Source: Desulfuromonadales bacterium (GTDB lineage Bacteria > Desulfobacterota > Desulfuromonadia > Geobacterales > Pseudopelobacteraceae). Taken from it: 21,470 nucleotides of DNA. The notes under the pieces are model-generated. The model was not told where the DNA came from. It worked only from the letters and a program-made list of their open reading frames with translations, and did no database searches. This document shows positions 1-8,075 of this stretch, piece by piece (positions within the stretch are counted from its first letter, which is position 1; the number at the start of each line of letters is the position of its first letter). The stretch lies in assembly GCA_015688915.1 (NCBI GenBank), contig JAATGX010000071.1, positions 1 through 21,470 of the forward strand. The letters are read 5' to 3'. The position numbers and the translations under genes were made by a program.

Positions 1-275
1 GATGCGGTCAACTGCTCGCGGTCCTCAATGGCGGCATCCTTGCCGACTTCCGGCTTGGAGCCGGCGCCGAGCCCCTTGGTGAGCTGCCTGCCGATCTGAA
101 GCTTGACCGGGGCCTTGGAGGTGCGCAACACCTGGGCGTCTGTGTTGGCGACAATGAAATCGACCTTATGTATAGTGCTGGCGATCATGGTATTGACGGC
201 ATTACCACCGCCACCGCCTACCCCGATCACCTTGATGACGGCGCTCTGTTCAATGGTCTCGTCGAATTCGAACAT
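1..275 (-). CDS. ftsZ: Cell division protein FtsZ, N-terminal part (runs off the left edge)
   Basis: FtsZ is the tubulin-like GTPase that polymerises into the Z ring at midcell. The first 91 residues are visible and begin MFEFDETIEQSAVIKVIGVG. They contain the glycine-rich nucleotide-binding segment GVGGGGGNAVNTM (about residues 18-30), then FIVANTDAQVL and the LTKGLGAGSKPEVGKDAA stretch typical of FtsZ. The ATG at 273-275 is preceded by a purine-rich AAAGGGGGA ribosome site. The gene lies 145 bases downstream of ftsA in the usual last position of the cluster, and a candidate promoter of its own lies in that gap. The C-terminal tail that binds FtsA is outside the window. Confidence 0.97.
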   Translation of the reverse strand, partial: MFEFDETIEQSAVIKVIGVGGGGGNAVNTMIASTIHKVDFIVANTDAQVLRTSKAPVKLQIGRQLTKGLGAGSKPEVGKDAAIEDREQLTA

Positions 276-322
276 CTGTTTCCCCCTTTGACAATGGCGA
301 TGAAACACCTAGTTAAGGGTAA

Positions 323-351
323 AATGTAAACGCATTTAGGCCAGGAATCAA
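323..351 (-). promoter_or_regulatory. Candidate sigma70 promoter for ftsZ in the ftsA-ftsZ gap
   Basis: Read on the minus strand, TTGATT (346-351) and TACATT (323-328) are separated by 17 bases, each matching four of six consensus positions. A T-rich tract lies directly upstream of the -35 hexamer (about 352-373) and could act as an UP element. The predicted start, near 316, leaves a leader of about 40 bases before the ftsZ ATG. Extra ftsZ promoters near the end of this cluster are common in other bacteria. The assignment here is by hexamer and spacing only. Confidence 0.4.
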
Positions 352-399
352 AGGAAAAAAGATTAAAAAATTGCCCCGGCACAAATGGTTGTAATAGTA

Positions 400-422
400 C
401 CCTGTTTTCGGGTCCCTGTTTT
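400..422. repeat. Short direct repeat at the 3' end of ftsA
   Basis: The 9-mer CCCTGTTTT occurs at 400-408 and again at 414-422, a 14-base period. The second copy overlaps the ftsA stop codon. It could be a small duplication or a tandem protein-binding site. Nothing else supports a function. Confidence 0.35.
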
Positions 423-1659
423 AGAAGAACTCCCGGAACCAGTTCTTCATGCGGCCGAAGACCGAGCCGAACAGGTTGTTTTCCGATTTCGTGGTCGGAA
501 ACTCCCGTGCGCCGGAGTTACGGCTGCCGTAAACGATCAGGCCGACGCCGGTGGCGTAGACCGGCGAGTTGACCACATCGGTCAGGCCGCCGATGCGCTG
601 GGGTACGCCGCGCCTGACCGGCAGGTTGAAGATCTGCTCGGCCAGTTCCGGCATCCCCTCCAGAATGCTGGAGCCGCCGGAGATGACCACGCCCGAGGCA
701 ATGGAGTCCTCCAGTCCCGATTTGACGATCTCGCGGTTGACCAGGGTGAAGATCTCCTCCACGCGGGGGCCGAGGATCTCGCACAACACGTTGCGGGACA
801 GTTCGCGCGGCTTGCGCCCGCCCACGCTGGGCACCTCGATCTTGTCCTCCTTGCCCACCAGCGAGGCGAGACAGCAGCCGTACTTCTGCTTGATCTTCTC
901 CGCCTCGGCCATGGGGGTGCGCAGGCCGACGGCGATGTCGTTGGTCAGGTGATTCCCCCCCAGGGAGAGCACCGAGGTATACTTGATGGCCCCGTCGGCA
1001 AAGATGGCGATGTCGGTGGTTCCGCCGCCAATGTCCACCAGGCAGACCCCCAGCTCTTTCTCGTCGTTCGACAGCACCGCCTCGGAGGAGGCCAACTGTT
1101 CCAGCACGATGTCCGCCACGTCCAGGCCGGCCCGGTTGCAGGACTTCACGATGTTCTGCGCGCTGGCCACGGCCCCGGTGACGATATGCACCTTGGCCTC
1201 GAGACGGACGCCGCTCATGCCGAGCGGTTCGCGGATTCCGTCCTGCTCGTCGATGATGAACTCCTGGGGCAGGATGTGGATCACCTCGCGATCCATGGGG
1301 ATGGCGATGGCCTTGGCGGCATCGATCACCCGGCGGATATCCTCCTGGGCGACCTCGCGGTTCTTGATGGCGATCACCCCCTGGGAGTTGATCCCCTTGA
1401 TGTGACCTCCGGCAATGCCGGCATAGACCGACTTGATCTCGCAGCCGGCCATGAGCTCGGCCTCGCTGATGGCTTTGCGGATGGCGCCCACCGTGCTCTC
1501 GGTGTTTATGGCCACCCCTTTGCGCAGGCCGCTGGAGGGGCTGGTGCCGATGCCGACGATATCAATGCCGTCGTCGGTGACATTACCGACAATGGCGCAG
1601 ATCTTGGTGGTGCCGATATCGAGACCGACGATCAGATTATCTTTTCTGGTAGCTGACAT
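421..1659 (-). CDS. ftsA: Cell division protein FtsA
   Basis: FtsA is the actin-like ATPase that tethers FtsZ filaments to the inner face of the membrane and signals to the septal synthases. The 412-residue product has the usual length. Visible motifs are phosphate-1 GLDIGTTK (12-19), the FtsA-specific 1C subdomain (about 84-163), phosphate-2 LVDIGGGTTDIAIF (207-220) and the adenosine motif ISGGSSILEG (326-335). The last residues, VFGRMKNWFREFF, form the expected amphipathic membrane-targeting helix after a variable linker. The ATG has an AGGGGGG ribosome site. It lies 32 bases after ftsQ and before ftsZ. Confidence 0.98.
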   Translation of the reverse strand: MSATRKDNLIVGLDIGTTKICAIVGNVTDDGIDIVGIGTSPSSGLRKGVAINTESTVGAIRKAISEAELMAGCEIKSVYAGIAGGHIKGINSQGVIAIKNREVAQEDIRRVIDAAKAIAIPMDREVIHILPQEFIIDEQDGIREPLGMSGVRLEAKVHIVTGAVASAQNIVKSCNRAGLDVADIVLEQLASSEAVLSNDEKELGVCLVDIGGGTTDIAIFADGAIKYTSVLSLGGNHLTNDIAVGLRTPMAEAEKIKQKYGCCLASLVGKEDKIEVPSVGGRKPRELSRNVLCEILGPRVEEIFTLVNREIVKSGLEDSIASGVVISGGSSILEGMPELAEQIFNLPVRRGVPQRIGGLTDVVNSPVYATGVGLIVYGSRNSGAREFPTTKSENNLFGSVFGRMKNWFREFF

Positions 1660-1691
1660 ACGCCCCCCTGCCTGTAATGAGAATCCATGAA

Positions 1692-2516
1692 TTAAGTTCT
1701 CTTGACGACGATCCGGTCGCTGTAGTCGAGATCGATGTAATGGAGTGACGGTCGCTGGGCCATGAGTTCCCGGTAGATACGGGCGAAACGTTCCAGCTTG
1801 GCGCTGAAATCACCGGAGCCGATTTTCACCGGAAGGCCTCCGGATGCCGTAAACATGGTAAAACCCAAGTCCTTATCGTAATGAATCTCCGACACATCTG
1901 CAAGGATAAATGCACCCTTTTCTCGTAAAACCCTTAGGAGTTCACAGGTTGTCTTGAGCGCCTCCCTGGTGCCCGCCGGATCGCTGTTCATATCGTCTTC
2001 GCTGAAACCGGTAATGACCGGATAATCCAGGCGATCCCCCTGGTTGAGCACCTTGAAGACAATCCCGTTTTTATCCAGGTAGTAGATGAACCCCATGTTG
2101 ATCACGGCCAGCGGTTCGCGCTCCGTAACGGCGATGGAAATCCCGTCCGGAAAGAACCGGCGAATACGGACCGTCTCCACCCACGGATTTTTGGCAAGTT
2201 GCTCACCCATCCGTTTCAGATTCAGGCGCAACAGGTTCTTGCCCGGTTCGACACCGGCCATGGCCAGGATCTCCCCACGGGTCACGTGTTTTGTGCTGGC
2301 AACCTCGATGATCTTGAGGCTGCAGAAGGTTGCCGAGTTGAGGGCGCGGCCCGCCGCGTACACGAGTGCACAGACCAGCGTCACCCCCGCCAGGCGGCTG
2401 GCGATCCTCCCCAGCGGCCGCAGGTATTTTTTCAGGTCCAGCGGCTCGCGCTGCACCTTGACCCGGTTGGAGGCAACCTTTTTACGCTGGTATGTGGAGG
2501 AAGAGAAGTCCCGCAC
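1692..2516 (-). CDS. ftsQ: Cell division protein FtsQ/DivIB
   Basis: FtsQ is a bitopic inner-membrane divisome protein that links early and late division proteins through FtsL and FtsB. The 274-residue product has a basic cytoplasmic tail, one membrane segment (about 41-57), a POTRA domain (about 65-134, including EILAMAGVEPGKNLLRLN and PWVETVRIRRFFPDGI) and the FtsQ C-terminal beta domain ending SLHYIDLDYSDRIVVKR. The start is GTG at 2514-2516, with the Shine-Dalgarno GAGGTGA inside the last codons of ddl. The start lies only four bases beyond the ddl stop, so coupled translation is likely. Confidence 0.95.
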   Translation of the reverse strand: MRDFSSSTYQRKKVASNRVKVQREPLDLKKYLRPLGRIASRLAGVTLVCALVYAAGRALNSATFCSLKIIEVASTKHVTRGEILAMAGVEPGKNLLRLNLKRMGEQLAKNPWVETVRIRRFFPDGISIAVTEREPLAVINMGFIYYLDKNGIVFKVLNQGDRLDYPVITGFSEDDMNSDPAGTREALKTTCELLRVLREKGAFILADVSEIHYDKDLGFTMFTASGGLPVKIGSGDFSAKLERFARIYRELMAQRPSLHYIDLDYSDRIVVKRT

Positions 2517-2520
2517 CGGT

Positions 2521-3444
2521 TCAGTTCACCTCTATCTGTAATGTTGCCGACTCGATGATCCGCTCCACCAGCGCCTCGAAGGGGAGCCCCGCCCCCTTGG
2601 CCGCGATCTCCGGCAGAAGCGAAAGCGCCGTCATGCCCGGCAGGGTATTGACCTCCAGCACGTAGCATTCCCCCGCAGCGGTCACCAGCAGGTCCACCCG
2701 GCTGTAGCCCGAACATCCCAGGCTGCGATGGGCAGCCAGGCCGACCTGCAGCGCCCTTTCGTAGAGGCCCGCCTCCAGGCGGGCCGGGAAGATGTGTTCG
2801 GCCATGCCGTCGGTGTATTTGGCCTCGTAGTCGTAGAATTCGTTCTTTGGCACGATCTCGATGGCACCGATGGGACGGTCGTCCAGGATGCCGACCTGCA
2901 CCTCCTGCCCCTTGATGAACTGCTCCACCAAAATGGCATCGTCGTGGCGGAAAGCCAGTTCCAGAGCCGCTTCAAGCTCATCCTCCCGCTTGACGATGGA
3001 GACCCCCACCGACGATCCCTCCTGCACCGGCTTGACCACCAACGGCAGACCAAAAGGGAGTTCGGCCGGGCGTACCGCTTCGCCCCGCCGGAAATGGCGG
3101 AACGGGGCCGTGAGGATGCCGCAGGCGGCAAAGGTTTGCTTGCTGAAAAGCTTGTGCATGGCCAAGGCGCTGGCCAGCACGCCGGAACCGGTATAGGGGA
3201 TCCGCATCAATTCCAGAAGCCCCTGCACACAGCCGTCTTCACCATAGCGGCCGTGCAGGGCGATGAAGGCCGCCTCGATCCCCTCGCTCGCCAGCACGGC
3301 GGCCAGGTCGTGGCCCACGTCTATGGGCACCGCGTCGTAGCCTTTCGCCAGCAACGCCTTGTGCACCGCAGCACCGCTTTCGAGCGACACCTCGCGCTCG
3401 GCCGAGAGGCCGCCCATCAGCACGCCGATCCGTTTTGCCTTCAT
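2521..3444 (-). CDS. ddl: D-alanine--D-alanine ligase
   Basis: This ATP-grasp enzyme joins two D-alanines to make the dipeptide that MurF adds to the peptidoglycan precursor. The 307-residue protein carries GGLSAEREVS (11-20), the loop HGRYGEDG (64-71), YTGSG, the ATP-binding KPVQEGSSVGV (138-148), YDYEAKY (204-210) and the C-terminal EVNTLPGMT. The tyrosine at about 210 matches the E. coli DdlB residue associated with D-Ala specificity, so this does not look like a D-lactate or vancomycin-resistance ligase. Its ATG overlaps the murB stop by four bases (ATGA). Confidence 0.97.
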   Translation of the reverse strand: MKAKRIGVLMGGLSAEREVSLESGAAVHKALLAKGYDAVPIDVGHDLAAVLASEGIEAAFIALHGRYGEDGCVQGLLELMRIPYTGSGVLASALAMHKLFSKQTFAACGILTAPFRHFRRGEAVRPAELPFGLPLVVKPVQEGSSVGVSIVKREDELEAALELAFRHDDAILVEQFIKGQEVQVGILDDRPIGAIEIVPKNEFYDYEAKYTDGMAEHIFPARLEAGLYERALQVGLAAHRSLGCSGYSRVDLLVTAAGECYVLEVNTLPGMTALSLLPEIAAKGAGLPFEALVERIIESATLQIEVN

Positions 3445-4343
3445 GCATCCTCCCCCACGATCCTCACCTCTTCCTCCAGAGCAATGCCGCTGGTTTGCAG
3501 CACCGCCTCCTTCACCCGTGCGGCCAGGGCCATGAAATCCGCAGCCGTCGCACCGCCCCGGTTCACCAGGAAGTTGCTGTGCACTTCCGATACCTGGGCG
3601 CCCCCCACAGCGGCCCCGCGCATGCCGGCCGCGTCGATCAGGCGCCAGGAAGCCTTGCCCGGCGGGTTTTTGAAAAACGAACCGGCGCTGGGGAAGCCGA
3701 CCCCGTGTTTGGAGCGCCGCAATTCGAAGTCATTGCGGATCTCCTCCTCGGTCTGCTGCGGGTCGCGTGGTTCCAGTTGAAACAGGGCGGCCAGCACGAT
3801 ATCACCCGGCAGCAGCGACAGCCGCCGATAGCCGTAGTCCAGTTCGCTGATGCCGCATTCGGCAACCGCGTCACGACGAAGCAGCGTCAATGAGCGGGTC
3901 CATTCCAGCAAGCCCGAGCCATACGCACCGGCGTTCATCTTGGCCGCCCCCCCGATGGTGCCGGGGATGCCGGAGATAAAGCCGATGCCGCCCAATCCCC
4001 GCTCCTGGGCAAAACGCACCACGGCCAGGTTTTCAGCACCGGCCCAAGCCCGGATCAGGTCCGGCCCGATCTGCTCGACCTGCGTGAAGCGTTCCAGGGA
4101 GATGACCGCTCCGCGGATACCGCCGTCCCGTACCAGCAGATTGTAGCCGCCCCCCCTGGGCATATAGGGAACGCCGTGGGCAGTGAGCCCGCGTACCAGG
4201 GCCAGCAGGTCATCCAGGTCGGCCGGCACCGCGTACAGATCGGCCGGACCGCCCACCTTGAGGGAGGTATGGCGGCTGAGCGGTTCGTTTTCCAGGAACT
4301 CGCCGCGAAAGGACCGGCGGATTGCGTCGTAAACGGATGACAT
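3441..4343 (-). CDS. murB: UDP-N-acetylmuramate dehydrogenase (UDP-N-acetylenolpyruvoylglucosamine reductase)
   Basis: MurB is the FAD enzyme that reduces UDP-GlcNAc-enolpyruvate to UDP-MurNAc with NADPH. The 300-residue length fits the compact type II form. Motifs are HTSLKVGGPADL (25-36), the FAD-binding RGGGYNLLV, SGIPGTIGGA (124-133), GYRRL (171-175), SAGSFFKNP with the probable catalytic serine at 222, and the C-terminal glutamates in LEEEVRIVG. Residue 67 is Tyr where Ser or Thr is more usual in GGG[ST]NLLV. The start lies six bases after the murC stop, and the stop overlaps ddl. Confidence 0.97.
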   Translation of the reverse strand: MSSVYDAIRRSFRGEFLENEPLSRHTSLKVGGPADLYAVPADLDDLLALVRGLTAHGVPYMPRGGGYNLLVRDGGIRGAVISLERFTQVEQIGPDLIRAWAGAENLAVVRFAQERGLGGIGFISGIPGTIGGAAKMNAGAYGSGLLEWTRSLTLLRRDAVAECGISELDYGYRRLSLLPGDIVLAALFQLEPRDPQQTEEEIRNDFELRRSKHGVGFPSAGSFFKNPPGKASWRLIDAAGMRGAAVGGAQVSEVHSNFLVNRGGATAADFMALAARVKEAVLQTSGIALEEEVRIVGEDA

Positions 4344-4349
4344 GGCGGC

Positions 4350-5732
4350 TTATACACCTTGCAGCTTCTTCAGCAGACCTTCTCCGGCCTGCCAGATATT
4401 GCCGGCCCCCAGGCTCAGCACGAGGTCGCCCGACCGGACAATGCCGGCAAGATGTTCGGGCAGGGTTTCACGGTCGGCAACATACGTGACATCCCGCTGG
4501 CCATGTTTCTTGATGGCATTGACCAGGGCCTCGGCCGAAACCCCCTTGATCGGCTGCTCGCTGGCGGCATAGATGTCGGTCAACACCAGGATGTCGGCAT
4601 CGTAGAAACATTTGACGAACTCGTCGAACAGCTCCTTGGTGCGGGTGTAGCGGTGCGGCTGGAAGGCGACCACCAGCCTCCGCTCGGGCCAGCCGCTCTT
4701 GGCCGCCGCCAGGGTTGCCCTGATCTCGACCGGGTGATGACCGTAGTCGTCCACCACCATGATATCGTTTACCTCGCCCTTGACCTGGAAGCGGCGCCCC
4801 ACGCCGCCGAACCGGGCAAAGCCTTCCTGTATCTGGGCAAACGGGACGTCCAGTTCCATGGCCACGGCAATGCAGGCCAGGGCGTTCAGCACATTGTGGG
4901 CGCCGGGCATGGCGAAGCTGACCTCACCCATGCGGTATCCCTTGTAATGGGCCACGAACGAGGTGGTGCCGCCGGCCAGCCGGATATGGGTGGCGCGGAT
5001 ATCGGCCTGGGACGAGAGCCCGTAAGTGACGAACCGCTTTTTCACCCGCGGGATGATGTCGGCGATGTTGCCGTCCTCCAGACAGAGCACAGCCAGGCCG
5101 TAGAAGGGGATCTTGTTGATGAAGTCCACGAAGGTGTCCTTGATCTGGCCGATCCCGCCGGTGTAGAAGTCCAGGTGGTCGGCGTCGATATTGGTCACCA
5201 CCGCGATGGTGGGGGAGAGCTTGAGGAACGAGCCGTCCGATTCGTCGGCCTCGGCCACCAGGAACTTGCCTTGGCCCAGCACGGCGTTGGTGCCCAGGGT
5301 GTTGAGCTTGCCGCCGATCACGATGGTCGGGTCGATGCCGCCGTGGGTCAGGATGGTGGCCACCATGGAAGTGGTGGTGGTCTTGCCGTGGGTGCCGGCA
5401 ATGGCGATGCCGTACTTCATGCGCATCAGCTCCGCCAGCATCTCGGCCCTGGGGATGACCGGGATCATCCGTTCCCGCGCCTCCAGCACCTCGGGGTTGT
5501 CCTCCTGCACGGCCGTGGAGGTTACCACCACGTTCACGTTGGTCAGGTTCTCACGAGCGTGGCCGATGTAGATCTCGCCGCCGATGGCTGCCAGGCGTTC
5601 GGTGGTGTCCGACTGGCGCAGGTCCGAGCCGGAGACCTTGTAGCCCAGGTTCAGGAGCACCTCGGCAATGCCGCTCATGCCGATGCCGCCGATGCCGACG
5701 AAGTGGATTTTTTCTATTTTATTACCGTACAT
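4350..5732 (-). CDS. murC: UDP-N-acetylmuramate--L-alanine ligase
   Basis: MurC adds L-alanine to UDP-MurNAc, the first of the cytoplasmic Mur ligase steps. The 460-residue protein has the Rossmann-type GIGGIGMSG (13-21), the ATP-binding GTHGKTTTT (113-121), TNIDADHLDFY, and HHPVEIRATLAAA in the C-terminal domain. The frame is open for 16 codons upstream, to 5780, but that extension is encoded by an intergenic repeat arm. I chose the ATG at 5730-5732, which has AAGGTG six bases upstream and starts with the family-typical MYGNKIEKIHFVGIGG. Confidence 0.97.
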   Translation of the reverse strand: MYGNKIEKIHFVGIGGIGMSGIAEVLLNLGYKVSGSDLRQSDTTERLAAIGGEIYIGHARENLTNVNVVVTSTAVQEDNPEVLEARERMIPVIPRAEMLAELMRMKYGIAIAGTHGKTTTTSMVATILTHGGIDPTIVIGGKLNTLGTNAVLGQGKFLVAEADESDGSFLKLSPTIAVVTNIDADHLDFYTGGIGQIKDTFVDFINKIPFYGLAVLCLEDGNIADIIPRVKKRFVTYGLSSQADIRATHIRLAGGTTSFVAHYKGYRMGEVSFAMPGAHNVLNALACIAVAMELDVPFAQIQEGFARFGGVGRRFQVKGEVNDIMVVDDYGHHPVEIRATLAAAKSGWPERRLVVAFQPHRYTRTKELFDEFVKCFYDADILVLTDIYAASEQPIKGVSAEALVNAIKKHGQRDVTYVADRETLPEHLAGIVRSGDLVLSLGAGNIWQAGEGLLKKLQGV

Positions 5733-5745
5733 GGGGAACACCTTT

Positions 5746-5863
5746 TTGCCACAGAGACTCAGAGACACAGAGAACGACAAACATCCAAAAACCGTTCGAT
5801 AGTACGCCTGAAAACCGTCAATACCGGGTTTTCTCCGAGTCTCCGTGTCTCTGTGGCAGATTT
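5746..5863. repeat. Palindromic CCACAGAGAC-type repeat element between murG and murC (copy 1)
   Basis: Two arms of about 30 bases face each other: a left arm at 5746-5774 and a right arm at about 5830-5861, both beginning TGCCACAGAGAC at the outer end and continuing with a CACGGAGAC-like tract. The middle is unrelated, about 55 bases. As RNA the arms would pair in a long imperfect hairpin. The element resembles short non-coding repeats that I recall as scattered in many copies through Geobacter-type genomes. It overlaps the 3' end of murG and supplies its last codons. Confidence 0.85.
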
Positions 5864-6954
5864 GTATTTGTACGTATCATCTCATCGACTATTATCCGGG
5901 CCGCGTCCAGCCGGGCCAGGCTGAAGGCCAGCCGGCCGGTGCGCCGGATGGTGTCCGGGTCGTTCATCAGCTCCATGAGCATCCCCGCCAGCTTTTCCCC
6001 GCTTAATTCCCGCTCCGGCAGCATGAAGCAGGCCTGCTTCTTGAGCAGCGCCTCGGCGTTCCGCCGCTGATGGTCATCCACCGCGTGGGGAAACGGGATG
6101 AAGATGCAGGCCTTGCCGGTTGCCGTCACCTCGGCGATGGTGGTGGCTCCGGCCCGGCAGATCACCAGATCGGCCCGTTGATACGCCGTCGCCATGTCAT
6201 CGATGAAAGCGGTTGCCGCGCCGGCGAAGCCATGGCTCTGGTAGGCCTCGGCAACCTCTTCAGCATCTCTGGCGCCGGTCTGATGGCGGATCTCCAGCCT
6301 GTCGCTGATCCGCTCCAGGAACGGGAGCGCCTCCAGCATGGCCATGTTGATGGCGTGGGCCCCCTGGCTGCCGCCGAACACCAGCAGCCGGAAACATTCC
6401 TGTCTACCGGCCCTCGGCTCCTCACCGGCCGATGAAGCGGCCTGTTCCAGGATCTGCCGCCGCAAGGGATTGCCGGTCAGGAGCGTCTTCTCTTTCGGGA
6501 AGAATTTGGCCGACTCCTCCAGCGTGACAAAGACCCGGTCGGCGAATCTGGCCAATACCTTGTTGGTCATTCCGGGGATAGCGTTCTGCTCATGGATGAA
6601 GCGCGGGATCTGCATACCCCGGCTGGCCAGCACCATGGGCAGCGATGCGTACCCCCCCACCCCCAGTACCAGGTCAGGCCGGAACGCCTTCAGGATCCTG
6701 CGCGACTGGGCGTAGCCGTAGAGCATCATCAGCGCCCCCTTGATCTGGCTGAGCCCTCCCTTGCCACGGATGCCGGCGGCCGAGATCGTCTCCAGCCGAT
6801 ACCCGGCCGCCGGCACGGCCCGCGCCTCGATCCCCCGTTCGGTGCCGACGAAAAGCACTTCGTTCGCGCTGTCCCGGGAGAGGAATTCCTCGGCCACGGC
6901 AATGCCGGGAAAGAGATGGCCGCCGGTGCCGCCGCCGGCAATGATCAGCTTCAT
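5818..6954 (-). CDS. murG: Lipid II synthase: UDP-GlcNAc--lipid I GlcNAc transferase
   Basis: MurG transfers GlcNAc to lipid I on the inner membrane face, giving lipid II. The 378-residue protein opens MKLIIAGGGTGGHLFPGIAVAEE, with the glycine-rich loop GGGTGGH (7-13). It continues with GVGGYASLPM, HEQNAIPGMTNK, FGGSQGA and the nucleotide-binding CRAGATTIAE, the standard GT28 pattern. Its ATG overlaps the ftsW stop (ATGA). The last 13 residues (about 366-378, LPQRHGDSEKTRY) and the TGA are encoded by the palindromic repeat, so the C-terminus has probably been changed by repeat insertion. Confidence 0.97.
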   Translation of the reverse strand: MKLIIAGGGTGGHLFPGIAVAEEFLSRDSANEVLFVGTERGIEARAVPAAGYRLETISAAGIRGKGGLSQIKGALMMLYGYAQSRRILKAFRPDLVLGVGGYASLPMVLASRGMQIPRFIHEQNAIPGMTNKVLARFADRVFVTLEESAKFFPKEKTLLTGNPLRRQILEQAASSAGEEPRAGRQECFRLLVFGGSQGAHAINMAMLEALPFLERISDRLEIRHQTGARDAEEVAEAYQSHGFAGAATAFIDDMATAYQRADLVICRAGATTIAEVTATGKACIFIPFPHAVDDHQRRNAEALLKKQACFMLPERELSGEKLAGMLMELMNDPDTIRRTGRLAFSLARLDAARIIVDEMIRTNTNLPQRHGDSEKTRY

Positions 6955-8075
6955 GTCTCCTCCTTGACGCTGATGGCGGAGATCTTCAGCCCGGACGATA
7001 TGTTGAGCAGGATGCCGACGGCAAACAGGCTGATCAACAGCGAGCTGCCGCCGTAGCTGATAAAGGGGAGCGCCAGCCCCTTGGTGGGGAGCAGGCCGGT
7101 GACCACCCCCATGTTGACCGTCGCCTCGATACCGAACAACACGGCAATCCCCAGGGCCAGAAAGCGGCCGAAGGTGTCCGGCGCGGCCACGGCGATACGC
7201 ATGGAGCGCTGCACCAGCAGGAAGAACATGCCGATGATCACGCCGACCCCCAGGAAGCCCAATTCTTCGCCCACAACGGAGAGGATGAAATCGGTGTGCG
7301 CCTCGGGCAGGTAGAACAGCTTCTGCTTCCCCTCGCCCAGCCCCTCGCCGAAGACGCCGCCCGTCCCCAAAGCCAGCCAGGACTGGATGATCTGGAACCC
7401 CTTGCCCTCGGGATCGCTCCAGGGGTTGAGAAAGGCGTCGATGCGCCCTTTATGATATCCCCTGCTCAGCTTGATGGCCAGCAGCGGCAATGACAGCAAA
7501 AACATGGAGATGATGTACGTCAACCGCGTGCCGGCCGCGAAGAGCATGGTCATGGCCACCGCCGCCAGGGTCAGGGCCCCGCCCAGGTCCGGCTGCAACA
7601 CCAGGAAACCGATCAGGAACATCAGCACGATCATGTAGGGGATGAACCCGGCTGTCAGGGACTTGACCTTGTCCTGCTTCTTGTCCAGGGAATAGGCCAT
7701 GTACATGATCAAAGCCAGTTTGGCCATCTCCGACGGTTGCAGGTTGAAGCCGGGCAGCTTGATCCAGCGCGACGCGCCGCCTGCCTTGCCGCCGATGCCC
7801 GGTATCAGCACCAGCCCCAGCAACACCAGGCAAAACAGCAGGGCCGGCACGGCCAGTTGCTTCCACGCGTGGTAGTCGATGCGCATCACCATCAGCATGA
7901 TTCCGAAACCGAGCAGGGCGAACAGTCCCTGGCGCTTGAGGAAGAAGAAACCGTCGTGAAATCGTTTGGCAGCCATGACCGACGAGGCCGAGTAGACCAT
8001 CACCACCCCGAAGCAGGTCAGGGCAATGGCCATCAGCATGATGACCAGGTCGTATTCTTCCAGTTTCTTGAGCAT
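6951..8075 (-). CDS. ftsW: Septal peptidoglycan glycosyltransferase FtsW
   Basis: FtsW is the SEDS-family polymerase that builds septal glycan strands from lipid II with FtsI. The 374-residue protein is very hydrophobic, with about ten membrane segments. It shows the conserved GGASRWIKLPGFNLQPSEMAK region (about 99-119), LQPDLGGA (160-167), the extracellular loop ending LPEAHTDFILSVVGEELG with the probable catalytic Asp262, and ISYGGSSLL near the end. Position in the division cluster favours FtsW over RodA. Its ATG shares one base with the murD stop (TAATG). Confidence 0.96.
   Translation of the reverse strand: MLKKLEEYDLVIMLMAIALTCFGVVMVYSASSVMAAKRFHDGFFFLKRQGLFALLGFGIMLMVMRIDYHAWKQLAVPALLFCLVLLGLVLIPGIGGKAGGASRWIKLPGFNLQPSEMAKLALIMYMAYSLDKKQDKVKSLTAGFIPYMIVLMFLIGFLVLQPDLGGALTLAAVAMTMLFAAGTRLTYIISMFLLSLPLLAIKLSRGYHKGRIDAFLNPWSDPEGKGFQIIQSWLALGTGGVFGEGLGEGKQKLFYLPEAHTDFILSVVGEELGFLGVGVIIGMFFLLVQRSMRIAVAAPDTFGRFLALGIAVLFGIEATVNMGVVTGLLPTKGLALPFISYGGSSLLISLFAVGILLNISSGLKISAISVKEET

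Noticed and set aside
385..1656. A 423-codon open frame on the plus strand opposite ftsA
   Set aside because: It mirrors the real ftsA codons, has the low-complexity Gly/Asp/His/Val-rich composition typical of antisense frames in GC-rich DNA, and matches no family.
5733..5780. N-terminal extension of MurC (16 extra codons)
   Set aside because: The extra residues are encoded by a repeat arm, and the downstream ATG has a good ribosome site and the family-typical N-terminus.
4359..5924. A 521-codon open frame on the plus strand opposite murC
   Set aside because: It is antisense to a clearly real murC and runs through the non-coding repeat; its translation shows no recognisable motif.
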